DNA from: Pisolithus tinctorius
Lineage: Eukaryota > Basidiomycota > Agaricomycetes > Boletales > Pisolithaceae
Direction of reading: 5' to 3'
Length of the DNA: 64,000 nt
Assembly: GCA_024663395.1 (NCBI GenBank)
Contig: JANFAH010000040.1
Coordinates: 496,001 to 560,000, forward strand
The stretch's first letter is position 1, and each line of letters opens with the position of its first letter. The notes below the pieces were generated by a model. The model searched no databases. It saw only the letters and a program-made list of their open reading frames with translations, and was not told the DNA's origin. A program made the position numbers and the translations under genes. Below are positions 23,201-33,900 of this stretch, piece after piece.

Positions 23201-25266
23201 ACTTAAACATGTCATCAAATCACTCACCCACTGTCACACCACCAATGTCAAGAGTGCAAGTAAGACCATTGAGCAGACATCCAGCTAAACATGCCAACAA
23301 ATCACATACCCACTATCATGCCACCAACATCAAGAGTACAAGTGAGGGCAATGAGCAGTCATCCAGCTAAACATGCCATCATATCACTCACTAGCTGTTA
23401 TGCCACCACCATCAAGAGTGCAAGTGAGGCCATGGAGCAGACATCCAACCAAACATGCCATCAAATCACTCACCCACTGTCATACCACCAACATCAAGAG
23501 GGTGAGAGAGAGCATTGAGCAGTCAGCTAGCAAAACATGCCATGAAATTACTCACCCCCTGTTAAACCACCCATATCAAGAGTGCACATGAGGCCATTGA
23601 GCAGAAGTCCAACTTGGTGTGCCATAAAATCACTCACATACTGCCATGCCACCAATATCAAGAGCATGGATGAGCCCAGTCAGTAAATCCAGCATGTCAT
23701 TAATTACTCACACTCTGTTAATACATACAAGGGAACACAAGATGAGAGCATCATTGATTCCATATGTCAGAAGAATTTTATCACCCACCTCACAATTTGG
23801 AAACCATTTCAGCAAGTCACCTTCCAACTCTTTTGCATCCACTTGCAATCTTCCCATGAAACTTAACTCCATTCTGTTTCTCAATGTCCTTTAGAACATC
23901 AGTATCTGCCCCAAAACACACTTGCTTACTTACTTGTGCACAGCATATTGAACACATAGTGCAATACTTGACTGCTGTGTTGATATAAGTAACCTTTGTA
24001 AACCTTCCTCATTCAATATATTTGCTGTGCACTGCATCAAAGCATTGCAGTCTGCACTATTTTGATCCATCTCTGCCACCAGGATTTTCTAATAGCACTA
24101 TCTCTGAATGATGAAATACCCACTCTGAAGTGATACATATCCTTTAGGTGGGAACTTGCACTTGCCAAGCTCCTGTTTTATGTAGCCAAGCCATTTTTCC
24201 AACAGTTCTCCCTGCTTTTCTGCTGCCCTCTCCTCTGCCTCAGTTATGGCCAAACCTTGACCCAGAAGCTCTATAATTGCAGTGATTTTCAAGGCATCCA
24301 CCTTTGTCAACACCACTATCACAGGAACTAAGCAAATGGTTAGTCACAAGCAATCATATTTGTAGAAGCATCTTTTCTCACCATGTCCCATGTCACACTC
24401 ATTAAAGAATTTCTGCTCAGCTGCAGTTACTGTCCTATGGTGGTCTGTCATGGGGATGCAAAACCTACATTCATTTGTTCACTTAGCCTGTAGTTACTCA
24501 CAATGTATTCCTTACCACACAGCATGGATTCGTTCGTTCACCCTCGAAGTGGCTGCACGATCAACCACGAAGTCCTTCATTTGGTCAAACTCTTCTATAG
24601 CCCCTGCTTCAAACCCACAAGAATCGTGGAACACAAAGCCTGGGTTACTCCCAAAAATGAGTGCATGCTCGATCCTATGATCGCCACGCTGGGAACACTC
24701 AGCATTCAAATGAATTTCCACGAGTCAACATGGCATCTTACCGCCAAAGTGCCTTGTACAACAGGTCCGTCCATCTGAAATCGTTAGACAGGTTTCACCG
24801 ACCCTATAGTACTATACCTTGTTTCCTCTCCCATCGAAGACCTCTGGCTTTTCTGTAGAGTTGCACACTCTTTGGAGGATGGTGGTTTTACCGGCATTCG
24901 CTCTGCCCATGACCAGAATTCGAAAGCGCTCGATTTTTTTCATGTATTCTTGAGCCATCTCAGAATCGAGACGGTAAGCAGGTCCAGAAGACGCAGTTTC
25001 TGTGACTCGGCATTAGACAATGTGGATCTCACGAAGAGCAACAATAATACCTGGCAGAGTAGCTTGAATCTGAGGGGGAACTGGACTCGCCACATCACCA
25101 GCAAGATCGCTAGCTTCTGTGTCCCCATATCAAGTACGTCATATTCCGTAGGCTAGAACAATATCATACCTGCAGCCGTAGCTAAATCGCTTGAATCGCT
25201 TTGGCGGGCGCGATGAGAATCACCGCCGAGCGACTTGAACCACTTTTTGATACGACTGGGAGCCAT
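20271..25266 (-). CDS. P-loop GTPase (basidiomycete G-domain family), 11 exons
   Basis: Splicing with canonical sites gives one 516-codon frame. Exons (minus): 25266-25170, 25116-25051, 24999-24818, 24774-24742, 24688-24516, 24464-24382, 24327-24124, 24072-23934, 23888-23714, 20721-20358, 20305-20271; phases agree throughout. Motifs: G1 P-loop GRANAGKT (residues 86-93), G3 HDSCG (147-151), G4 TKVD (219-222). The conserved stretch around PGFVFHDSCGFEAG fits a large mushroom family of AIG1/dynamin-like G-domain proteins of unknown role, probably cytosolic or membrane-associated. The tail (after residue 384) is helical and partly hydrophobic. Intron 9 is 2,992 bp and holds an 82-bp satellite array; all others are about 27-55 bp. 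Exons 6-11 lie in CpG-poor DNA, exons 1-5 in CpG-normal DNA, yet the frame is open. The last two exons rest on splice phase alone. Confidence 0.75.
21110..23690. repeat. 82-bp satellite array, about 31 copies
   Basis: Tandem units of 81-82 bp with the order CATCCAGCTAAACATGCC, ATCAAATCACTCACC, GTCATGCCACCAACATCAAG, AGTGCAAGTGAGGCC, ATTGAGCAGA. Units differ by scattered substitutions and small indels. No unit encodes a long frame. The array lies inside a predicted intron of the GTPase gene. CpG is nearly absent, and some variants (CACCCGCTGTC) keep single CpGs that others show as CA or TG. Confidence 0.95.
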
Positions 25267-25664
25267 GTAAATGTGGGATTCGATTCTGCGTACTTCACAA
25301 TTCAGAACGTGAGGCGTGCGGAGGGACTCTCAGCAAGTCGATTGATATCAAGGCGCCTTACGCAAGTGCTTATGTAATTAGGCGGGGCTAGACAACGTTG
25401 ACTTCCACGATCATAGCTTCACTTCCTTCTCAAGGCAAATGTAAAGATCTTTGAGCATGTCTACTACGCTCCAATATCCAATATCCAACAGACCCTAAGA
25501 AGTGTATGTTTGTTATTCCTTCTTGTTCACGAGCCCTCAACATTTTTAATGCCTCTTTCCGTGAAACAGATGAAGGGGTTTACGAACACCATATCCGTTC
25601 ACACCACCGTCTACTTTGATGGAATTACCTCCATTATCGACCCTGAGCCGAGTTAGGTAGCACG
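25267..25664. other. Intergenic segment between divergent genes
   Basis: About 400 bp between the GTPase start and a possible plus-strand gene. It could hold promoters for both. No clear TATA box or other defined site is visible. A short plus-strand ORF (25549-25660) ends at TAG just before the next ATG. Confidence 0.4.
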
Positions 25665-26330
25665 ATGACAGGGAACGGGTGAGTCTTGTTTGCCTTTTGG
25701 TTTTCTCCCTAGCGTTGCTGACGGTTTCTTCTTTTCTTCTTTGGCTTTGCAAGCGAAATGTATGCTGTCAAAGTCACAGGTCGCATTCCGGAAGATGTTG
25801 AGGCCGAGTCCGAGAGTTATGGTATCCAATATCGACGGAACAACCAGTCGGATCAGGTCTAGCTCGCAGTTATACACACCCCTCGTTTTTCCCCAACCTC
25901 GTCTTTCCCTTTGCAATCCGATTGACTCCAATTTGTCGAGGTTGTTCGTGCTGCTTCATGCAAAACTATACAGGTCGAATTGTGGAGTGTGGCTTTCTGC
26001 TTCCGTTCAACGTATATGTGTATATTAATATCAGGGTGTCGGACTCCCTACAGGTCTCCGATTGTCTCCCTACTACTCAAAGGTAACCTAGCTGATCTGC
26101 GTGCTTCGTTAGTTAACTCGTTTCCAAACGATCGATGAACATGGTGAGTGATGGGCATTGACACTGTGCTTGAATGATGCAGGGTTTACGTAGTAAAAGA
26201 AGGCATGAGTGTCTTCATCGTGTTGCCCTGGGCAGGTTATCGTTATTTGAACACCATCGAAGTGCGCGGCAAAGATGGCCGTATGCATGTCAGTTTCATT
26301 GCAGCTGTGGGTAGACGTTGATTAGCGCGG
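25665..26330 (+). CDS. Possible small multi-exon gene, function unknown
   Basis: ATG at 25665 can be spliced (intron 25679-25753) to an exon reading MYAVKVTGRIPEDVEAESES through about 25856. A later exon candidate from 26183, preceded by an acceptor, reads VYVVKEGMSVFIVLPWAGYR to about 26288 and is followed by a GT donor. The middle exons and the end are unresolved, and I recognise no family. The exon-like stretches have normal CpG and no stops, which is the main support. Confidence 0.3.
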
Positions 26331-26513
26331 GTAGTCAGCAAACGAAAAGGTTGCTTTGAGGGCCGGAAAATCGGGCGTGTACTATACAGTGTACTATACA
26401 GTGTGGGTTTCAACACCCAATATCAACCCGATATCAACTTAATGCGGTTGTAGTGCTTTTATACTTTGCAGGCCAACTTCAAGATTTTACTAACTAATTA
26501 CTTTCTGAGCCCA
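26331..26513. other. Short intergenic stretch with tandem GTGTACTATACA motif
   Basis: The stretch around 26379-26402 repeats GTGTACTATACA, a near-palindrome. No gene is visible. Confidence 0.35.
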
Positions 26514-26675
26514 TACATGCGAAGGAAGAAGCCTCATGAGAACTACAGCGCCTCTCTCTCGGGTGCTTGTGGAGTATGGAGTATGCCCTATTTACTTCCG
26601 TCCTCATGGAGCGTTAGTCACAGAGGTCACCGAGTGAATGCAGTGTTCTAACTTCTAACCGCTAGTGAATACACG
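26514..26675 (+). repeat. Direct repeat, copy 1, flanking the kinase-like gene
   Basis: The block CATGCGAAGGAAG..AGAACTACAGCGCCT..GTTAGTCACAGAGGTCACC..AGTGAATGCA recurs in the same orientation at 27995-28132 with substitutions and small indels. Since copy 2 lies upstream of the minus-strand kinase-like gene and copy 1 downstream, this looks like the trace of a tandem duplication whose second gene copy is gone. Confidence 0.7.
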
Positions 26676-26851
26676 CCAGCCGGGGGTGAAAACGCACAAA
26701 GCAGTGTCCCTTGGGAGAATCGAGAAGCTACAACAGTCCGCGCGCAGATAAAGCATAGCGAACAAAACGAGAGGACAAGGAGAGAATTCACGACGACGAC
26801 GAGAAGGGAGGATGCGGTCCAGTCAAAACGTGGACGGCTTGTGCGCTACGT

Positions 26852-27891
26852 CTACTTGGCCGTGTTCTTGAGCTTGGGCGGGATACCTGTGCAGCACATT
26901 GAAGTCAGTCTTCTTGCAAGGGAACGAGAAGCAGGAAAAAGCAAAGAGAGCAAGGAGGTGTGCTCACCGATCTTGTTCGTACCGAACACGACTAAGATGT
27001 AGGAAGCAATGAGCATCGGTTTGAGCTGCGTCGACGCAGGATGCTTGAGCCGCCTGGCAACCAACTGGGTGAAGTAGTCGCCCTCGTGCAGCGCGAAGGC
27101 GAAGAAGGAAGGCGGCAGAAAACAGCTGGCGCCGAAGTCGAGTGCCACGATCATGCCCTTGAGGTCCTTCATGAAGTTGGTTTGGTTCATATCACAGGGG
27201 CAGAGGCGCAGGCCGTGGGCCTCGACTTCAGGCCCGAAACTGACCCGCTCGCTCCTGCCTTCGTGCGCGAGAATCTGTGTCAAGAGTCATCATCCGGAAT
27301 CCAGCGAAGGTGCAAGAGGGACAAGGCAAGACAAAGGGGAACACTTGCTCTGTTCACATGTTCTTCCAGCAACTGGACAGAGTCGTAAGTCACGGAGGAC
27401 TCCCAGTCGGCGAAGAAGCGGTGCACGATCGGGCCTCCGCCGACGGGTCCGGGTGCTGCGGTCGGGCCCCGGATGGCAATGAGGGATCGCACGGCGGCAG
27501 CCACCAGCTCGGCATCGGAGTCATCGCACGTCGACCCGTCGATGTATTCCATCACGATGTAGCCGTAGCAGCGCGACCGGAAGGCGAGGTAGACGCTGGG
27601 GACCCGCACGGCGGCGTCAGCCTTGCCGTTAATAGCTTGCGCGACGAAGTGCTGTGTTAGGGCTTCACCCATGGTGATGGTCGGGCCATACTTGACCCAG
27701 ACGCAGGCAGTGGCGCCGTGGGACTCGTAGGTGAGAGGGACGCCACGGAGGTAGTTGGAATTGGAGTTGGTGGCACTGAACCGGGCGCGAGCGGCATCGC
27801 GGCACAGCTGGATGATCGCCTCGGGGCCCGGCAGGTTGACAGGCTTGTTGTCGGCGTCGATGGCGAGCTTGATCGGCGATATGGTGGTCAT
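26852..27891 (-). CDS. Protein-kinase-like / aminoglycoside phosphotransferase-like protein
   Basis: Exons 27891-27358, 27274-26968 and 26886-26852 give 291 residues with agreeing phases. The N-lobe is short; the hinge-like stretch YGYIVMEYIDGSTCDD (about residues 110-126) and the catalytic pair CDMNQTNF (205-212) and DFG (224-226) place it in the phosphotransferase fold. The usual HxD is CPCD here, with His replaced by Cys, so activity is uncertain. Comparable kinase-like genes are multi-copy in mushroom genomes. The C-terminus GTNKIGIPPKLKNTAK matches the family pattern FGTNNIGIP. Direct repeats flank the gene. Confidence 0.75.
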
Positions 27892-27994
27892 TGGGAAGGC
27901 AGAGGGTTGTGTCAGTCACAGCTAAGGGGGGTTTCTGGGGCTGCGTGTAGGCGAGCTTGGTTGAGAAAGGGCAAAGTCGAGTGCGAGGGTTGTG

Positions 27995-28132
27995 CATGCG
28001 AAGGAAGGCTCGTCAGAACTACAGCGCCTGAGGAGGATGCCCTGTTTACTTTCGTGGAGCATTCGCGTTAGTCGCAGAGGTCACCAAGTGAACACAGTAT
28101 TTTAACTTCCAACAGTTAGTGAATGCAAGCCA
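27995..28132 (+). repeat. Direct repeat, copy 2, upstream of the kinase-like gene
   Basis: Same orientation as 26514-26675, with the shared core AGAACTACAGCGCCT and GTCGCAGAGGTCACCAAGTG. It lies about 100 bp upstream of the minus-strand kinase-like start and may be its promoter region. Confidence 0.7.
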
Positions 28133-28472
28133 CGGTTCTCTGGCTGGCAGACCCTCCCTTGTAGTACAGCAACGGTGATCTTCCAGCTTAGCTAGTACGT
28201 TTCTTCTACGACTTATTTTCATATCAAGTCCCCCAGCTCTACTGCAGAATGACGATGCATGTAAATGACAATGAGTGTATTCAGGGGCTATTTGTTCGGT
28301 TTTGTTGTCCAAATAGAACAATTTACGTCTTCGTCAATATGGTCATTGTAGAGAGCGAACAAAGGCATAAGACGAGGATGCACGGTTTTCCCTCTGCTCC
28401 TCACCACTGCCCGTCCAGGCGTCCTCTCCTTTACGCTGATCACTGGAAGATCATACATTTTATGCCCTCGCC
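28133..28472. other. Intergenic, no feature
   Basis: About 340 bp between the direct repeat and the start of the membrane-protein gene. Plus-strand frame 28249-28472 is open but only overlaps the gene start in another frame. I see no defined site. Confidence 0.4.
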
Positions 28473-29777
28473 ATGCCCTTGGATTCTTTTCCTATGTTCT
28501 TCACTGTTCGCGCCATCACATTCAGTGTGTAATCTGGTGACATCCAACCCGTCTTATGTTGTTCACGCATTTGTTTCAGCTTGCATCGTCTTTCTGGCCC
28601 TGGTCTGGCTAATACTTGTATCCGTCGAGATGTTCACTTGGTGGGACATCTCAGACACCACTTCCCGTATGTTCCCTGACACAGTCATCTGCACTGGAAA
28701 CGGCTCAATTGCCGTGTCAGAATCATTGATGTTCCTCCTCATGCTCACGAACGCAGTCACCATCTTCATCCCACCTGTCTTGTGAGTTGTAAACAGGCAT
28801 GCTTTCCACGTGGTTAAGCTGACTGATGTTTCGCAGATTGATACTCGAATTTCGAATATGGCTAGATGCTGCGCGTCTCCTATTGGTGTTTGTTCTGCAG
28901 ACAGGTGTGTGGCATCAGCGCCGTGCAGAGTGTGTCCTGAGATCCTCACCAGGTGCTGCTATCGCTTTCACGTGTTGGACTCCCCAGATTCAATGCCCAG
29001 ATCAAAGTACGTAGTGTTGCCGTGCCCATGATAATTGTACCTTACCCAGTTCCCCCCGGTCAGCTGCGGACGACATAGGCGTATGTAAGCTCCTCAATTC
29101 ATACACTGTCATAGCATGCTGGATCATTCCAGCCATCTGTAAGTGGTGTCTACCTGCACCTTGTTGCGTATCTGATTTTTGTGGAAACAGCACTTTTCTA
29201 TAGCGTCTACGTTGCGATCGTGGTGTATTTGCAGTCTCGGATACCTGACACCGTGGACTCACCTACAACTGATCCTTCTTCGGCACGATTATCAGTACTG
29301 CCCATTATGGACCCAGAAATGGGGAAGAAGCGGTTTTCGATTTTTCCAGTGTCCGCGGACTCTAGGCCAAATACACCAAATCGTTCATCAGACGTTAGGC
29401 CACCATTACTGCCCCTTATACTCCCTCGACGCCAGCTGACGCTTTCAACGCAAAGCCAGCCAGTTTCTATGAGTCCGCAGCGTCATAGATCCCTACTCGC
29501 AACCCATCACCTTGCAGGGGGCCCCGCCCCACGACGGACCTTGACTCTTTCTATTCCAGCACCTCTAGCGCCACAGTCGCAATTCCAAGCAGTTCCGAGA
29601 CCTTCGTCGAATCTACAAGCAGGCGTTGTGGGTTCGCGACCAGCGGTACGGCATTTGACGATGATACTGCCGCCCAGCAAAATTAGATCTTCATCCGACG
29701 CGGGTAATTCCCCAATTACCGAGAATCCCACCACACAATTCCTACTCTGCAAACCCGGACCTTCGTACCTCATGTAG
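28473..29777 (+). CDS. Multi-pass membrane protein of a basidiomycete family, function unknown
   Basis: Exons 28473-28524, 28580-28781, 28837-29006, 29064-29138 and 29191-29777 give 361 residues, all phases agreeing. About four hydrophobic segments are visible: FTVRAITF..CIVFLALVWLILVSV, SLMFLLMLTNAVTIFI, ARLLLVFVLQTGV and IIPAISLFYSVYVAIVVYL. The loop motif CPDQTADDIGVCKLLN is characteristic of a family common in mushrooms. After the last segment comes a 180-residue cytosolic-looking tail rich in Ser, Pro and Arg. The ATG at 28462 is out of frame; 28473 fits the splice phase. No biochemical role can be given. Confidence 0.7.
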
Positions 29778-30014
29778 CTGTATCATGGAATATGTTGTAT
29801 CGTTAGCGAATGTATAACTAATAGACTTCAAAAATACTACTTGGTTACTTCCACTGGTAGTGTGACAGTTTTTTGACATGACTTGCACTGGTTTTTCGGC
29901 CAGAGTGGGACAACTCCGTCTATGAATTCGGGGTCATACGCAGCACTTGAAGCTTGAATACTTTTCATATCCACCTCTGTTACGCACCAACTCCACCACC
30001 CTGGCGACGGTAAC
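29778..30014. other. Intergenic, no feature
   Basis: About 240 bp between the membrane-protein stop and the IST1 start; no recognised regulatory site. Confidence 0.4.
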
Positions 30015-30895
30015 ATGGCAAGTTGGGATCCCGTCGCGTTCAAGGCAAGTCCGCCGCCTTTCACTACCGAATCATCATCCCGATCATGCCAACCGTTCCT
30101 GGGCCACTTACTGACGCGGACGACATCCAGACACTCCTAAGGACGACGTCGCATCGACTCGGTCAGTTACAGGAACGCAAAGACTCCCAGGGACAGATTA
30201 CACGCCGGGACATCGCCACGCTACTGCACAATGGCAACGTCGGACTGGCACGGGCTAAAGCTCAGAATCTGATGTGGGAAGACAGGATGGGCGATTTACT
30301 GGAGGTCCTAGAGATGTGCGTGTGTGTCGTGCTCGAGCGCGTGGCCGAGCTGGAGAACGGGTACGTCCAACATTCGGGCTTCGCACACGTATATTCGAAC
30401 GTTTAAAATGATATTGCGTGGATGGGTGGCGTGGCTGCCCCGACTGTGCTGGCTTCTGTTCTGATTTGATACAGGAAACAACTGAGTCCGGTAACTACTG
30501 AGGCCGCTTCGACCATCGTGTACGCTGCACCGAGTGCCGACTCAAAAGGTCAGGCGAAACAGTTCGAAACGGGTGGTCATCGTCGAACGTTCACTGCTCT
30601 CTCAGATCTCAGTCTGGTCCGGGACGTCCTCGTACAGCGCCTTGGTCGTACTTTTGCCCATTCAGCAGTAGCGAATAGCCAGAAAACTGTTTCCAAGCAG
30701 GTATGACTCTCCGCAGATGGCCTTATTCACTGGGGATTCTCAACACAGACGTTGAACGAACGGACAAACAAATAGGTACTCGACATCCTTTCATCTTCCG
30801 CACCTACAGCGGCCCAGATGGACGCCTGCCTCGTCAAAATAGCAGATACTTACAACGTCAAATGGACTCCCCAACCTCGCCGTCAGGACATGTAA
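30015..30895 (+). CDS. IST1: IST1-like ESCRT-III protein
   Basis: Exons 30015-30044, 30131-30360, 30475-30548, 30606-30700 and 30776-30895 give 182 residues. The IST1 signature is clear: RLGQLQERKDSQGQITRRDI (about 17-37), ATLLHNGNVGLARAKAQNL, IVYAAPSADSKDLSLVRDVL and KQVLDILSSSAPTAAQMDAC. IST1 binds Vps4 and CHMP1 and controls disassembly of ESCRT-III on endosomes. The first intron starts GCAAGT, a GC-AG type. The last exon reads GAC ATG TAA GT: if unspliced the protein stops at TAA; if the GTAAGT is used as a donor, the frame passes in phase into the TBC exons that follow (see findings). Confidence 0.85.
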
Positions 30896-30966
30896 GTCTT
30901 TCTTCCATGAAGAGTTTTGTGGTTTGTGGATAAATGATAAATTGATACTGACCCCGGCGGATGCAG

Positions 30967-33900
30967 TTTGGATCAACTCTCGGAAATCCTGGATTTGGGT
31001 TCTTCCACCGTCGTCGATCTTCCGCGTCTGCGGAGGCTATGTTCGCACGGTATGTGCACAGCATAGGGCTGTATGCGCTCGATTTCAACGCTGAGCGGCT
31101 GAACTTTTGTTGCTGTTCGTTTGCAGGTCTTCCTGACGATCCTCCGTGGATTAGACCCCGGATATGGAGGTGAGGCGAATGGACGATGATGGTACGGGGA
31201 ATATCGGAGTGGTGGCTCATGCTGTTGCGTCGTTTTTCAGGTTGCTTTTTGGTACGCTTCCAGTCTCGAAATCGACTTGGGAGAAGGAGAGCCAGAAGCA
31301 GAGGGAGAGTTACTATGTGAGTGTTTGAAAGTGATAGTACCCGCATATATTAAATGCTTTCCAAGGATCTTGTCAGACGATTGCTCGGGCCACTCTCAAG
31401 TCTTCCGCCCCCACGACGCCACCTGCACGTAGCGACGCTGTCATTATCAAAGTATCCGAATCGTTGTTCCATTTACCATTCGACCTGTTCTCACAATTGG
31501 AGGATGAGCCGGAGAATTCTACGTTGTGTCCTCTTGACGAAGAAGCAGAAGAAGCTATTAAAATCGACTGTGCACGCAACCTCGACGTCAGGCTAGAACT
31601 TATTCGCAGGGGAAATACTGAGCCGGAACTACAAGCCATCCCAGAAATTCGACTCGAACATGAAGTCCAAGCTGAACCACCCGACCAAGCTTCGGGTTCG
31701 GACCCCTCACAGAAGGAAGGAACACATACAACCCTTTTTCAGGCTCAGTCATTCGTTTCACCGCCTGCGCACCGCAAACATCTTTCCGCACTCTTCCGCC
31801 TTCTTTACTTGCACGTCTGTCTCAACCCTGCGAACCAAGCACCGCATGTACCAGCACTGCTCATTCCGTTATACTCGGCTCTCACTCGAGAAATCGAACC
31901 AGCTGATGCTGCCCACGCAGAAGCAGACACGTTTTGGTTGTTTGAGGCGCTGGTTGGAGAGCTCGTCGAGCTAGAGGATGAACAAGGCGGTAAGGTGTGG
32001 ATGCGGAGGTTCAGCGAACGATTGGCCAACGCGGACGGAGAACTAGCAGAGAATTTGGTAAGCTCATCCTTGGCTTTTCTCTTTTGTTTTGTGGCTCACA
32101 CATTGTTGCCCAGCACGCTAAGAGTCTTGATCCTGCTTTACCACATTATTCATAGTAGGTCGTGCTCGTATCGGCTGAGGATCTGTCTCACAGGTGATGA
32201 CAGCCGTTGGCTCTCTACGCTGTTGACCCAAACCTTGCCCTTGCCGGCCGTATTTCCTGTGTGGGACGTCATTTTTGCATGTCCCATGAGAACCCGCAAC
32301 TCCAATCCCAAACTGGATTGTCTGGTGGATATATGTGTCAGCCTTCTCATCCGTGCGCGCACGCCGCTGTTCCGGTACGGCCCTTTTTGTTCGCCTGGTT
32401 CTGGTAGTCGAGGTGGTTTTTACGCTGATTCTTGTTCCTCAGACTCGGAAAGCAAAATCGTCAGACACCGAGTCTGTGGTCGTACGAGCACGCAGCACTC
32501 CCCCCGCCGTCCCCACTTCGACCGTGGGAACTCAGCGATGCGTTCATGGAAGGCATGGCACTTCTTCAAGCATACCCGATCGATGCTGCAGGCGGTATCG
32601 ACCGCGTGCTGCAGACTGCCTTTGATGTTTCGCAGAAACGACTCGAGGAGGAGGCCGTGAAAGTACAGAAGGCGGATGGAATGACGCTTGGCGCGCGGCT
32701 TAAAGCGACGATGTGGAAAGGCCTTGGAACGCCTCTCACGGGGAACGATGCGGAGGAGCGAGAGGAAGAATCGGATGAGGAGGAGACCACAGAAGGCGAG
32801 AGTGAGCATGACGATGGAAACGAGACGGAAACGCCAGGTGCGAAGTCGTTGACGTCCATGTTTGCGAACACGGTGTGGAGGGGTATTACGAACCAGAGTT
32901 CGATGGACGACGAGATACCGTCTCCCACGACGCCATCGTCCCCTTCCCCCTCGCCGCCCTCCCTAGCGGAAGAAGGGAAACAGCAGCCATCGGTTCAGCC
33001 CGTTCAGACGGCTCTGTGGAGCTACGCTGGGAAGCTGAAGGACTCGGACACTATTGCAGCCTTTTCCAAGGTCAGCACGAATTGGCGCGCTAAGGCCATG
33101 AATGCGTGGAGTTCACGGAGAGGTAGTAACGCGTCTTCTTCGATGATGGACGTATCATCACCAAGAAGTACCTCTTCAGAGCTGGCACCTCCCAAGGGTA
33201 CCTGGCCAGATAGCGAACCTGAGAGGCTTCGAGAAAGAGGATCCTTGTCTGGAACAGAGACAGGCAAATCTAAAGATCCCCCCCGTCCTGCTTTCTTCCG
33301 CTCGCCCCGCGAGAGCTTCCTCCCGCTGCCGCGGAGACAAGCTTTGACTGAGCCATCTAGCCCAAGTCCAGAACTTTCGCCTCGATCAGATAAGGCGTTT
33401 ATCCATAAAACAAAGGAATCCCTGGCCTCCATTGCATCGTTACAAACGCGCTCTGCCCCTCCCACGAAGAGCGCACCGCGACCACTACTGTTAAATTCTC
33501 AGACGTTGATGATCTCGAAGAAGTCTCCGTCATCGGGGCTCTCGGGCGGACGTACCCCGCCATCTCACATGCAACCGTGGTCAGATGTACATCTCTCGAA
33601 GGGCCACGCGACGCGACAAGAATCCGTATCGTCGATCTCGTCGCTGTCACTGTCAGAGGTGTTCAACAAGACATACTCTCGTAGCGCAGGTGCTCGATCC
33701 GACTACGATTCAGATGGGAGCAGCCGGCGCGTTCCTTTGAACCGGAAGTCTGTATCGCCGATGGCGCTCGCATCGCGTTCGCCACGTCTGCCGTGGGGCG
33801 TGCTATCCCCAGCACATTCTTCGGACACGAGTATCTCGAGTATACGAGGGCTTCCTCTTGCGAGTGGAAGTATTGCAGAGGAAACGGCAGCTGAGCGTGG

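Noticed and set aside
21110..23690. CRISPR array
   Set aside because: Units are contiguous 82-bp repeats without unique spacers, and the DNA is eukaryotic.
30961..31173. ATG at 30961 as start of the TBC gene
   Set aside because: Its frame does not match the TBC reading frame (it reads MQFGSTLG), so it cannot start that protein.
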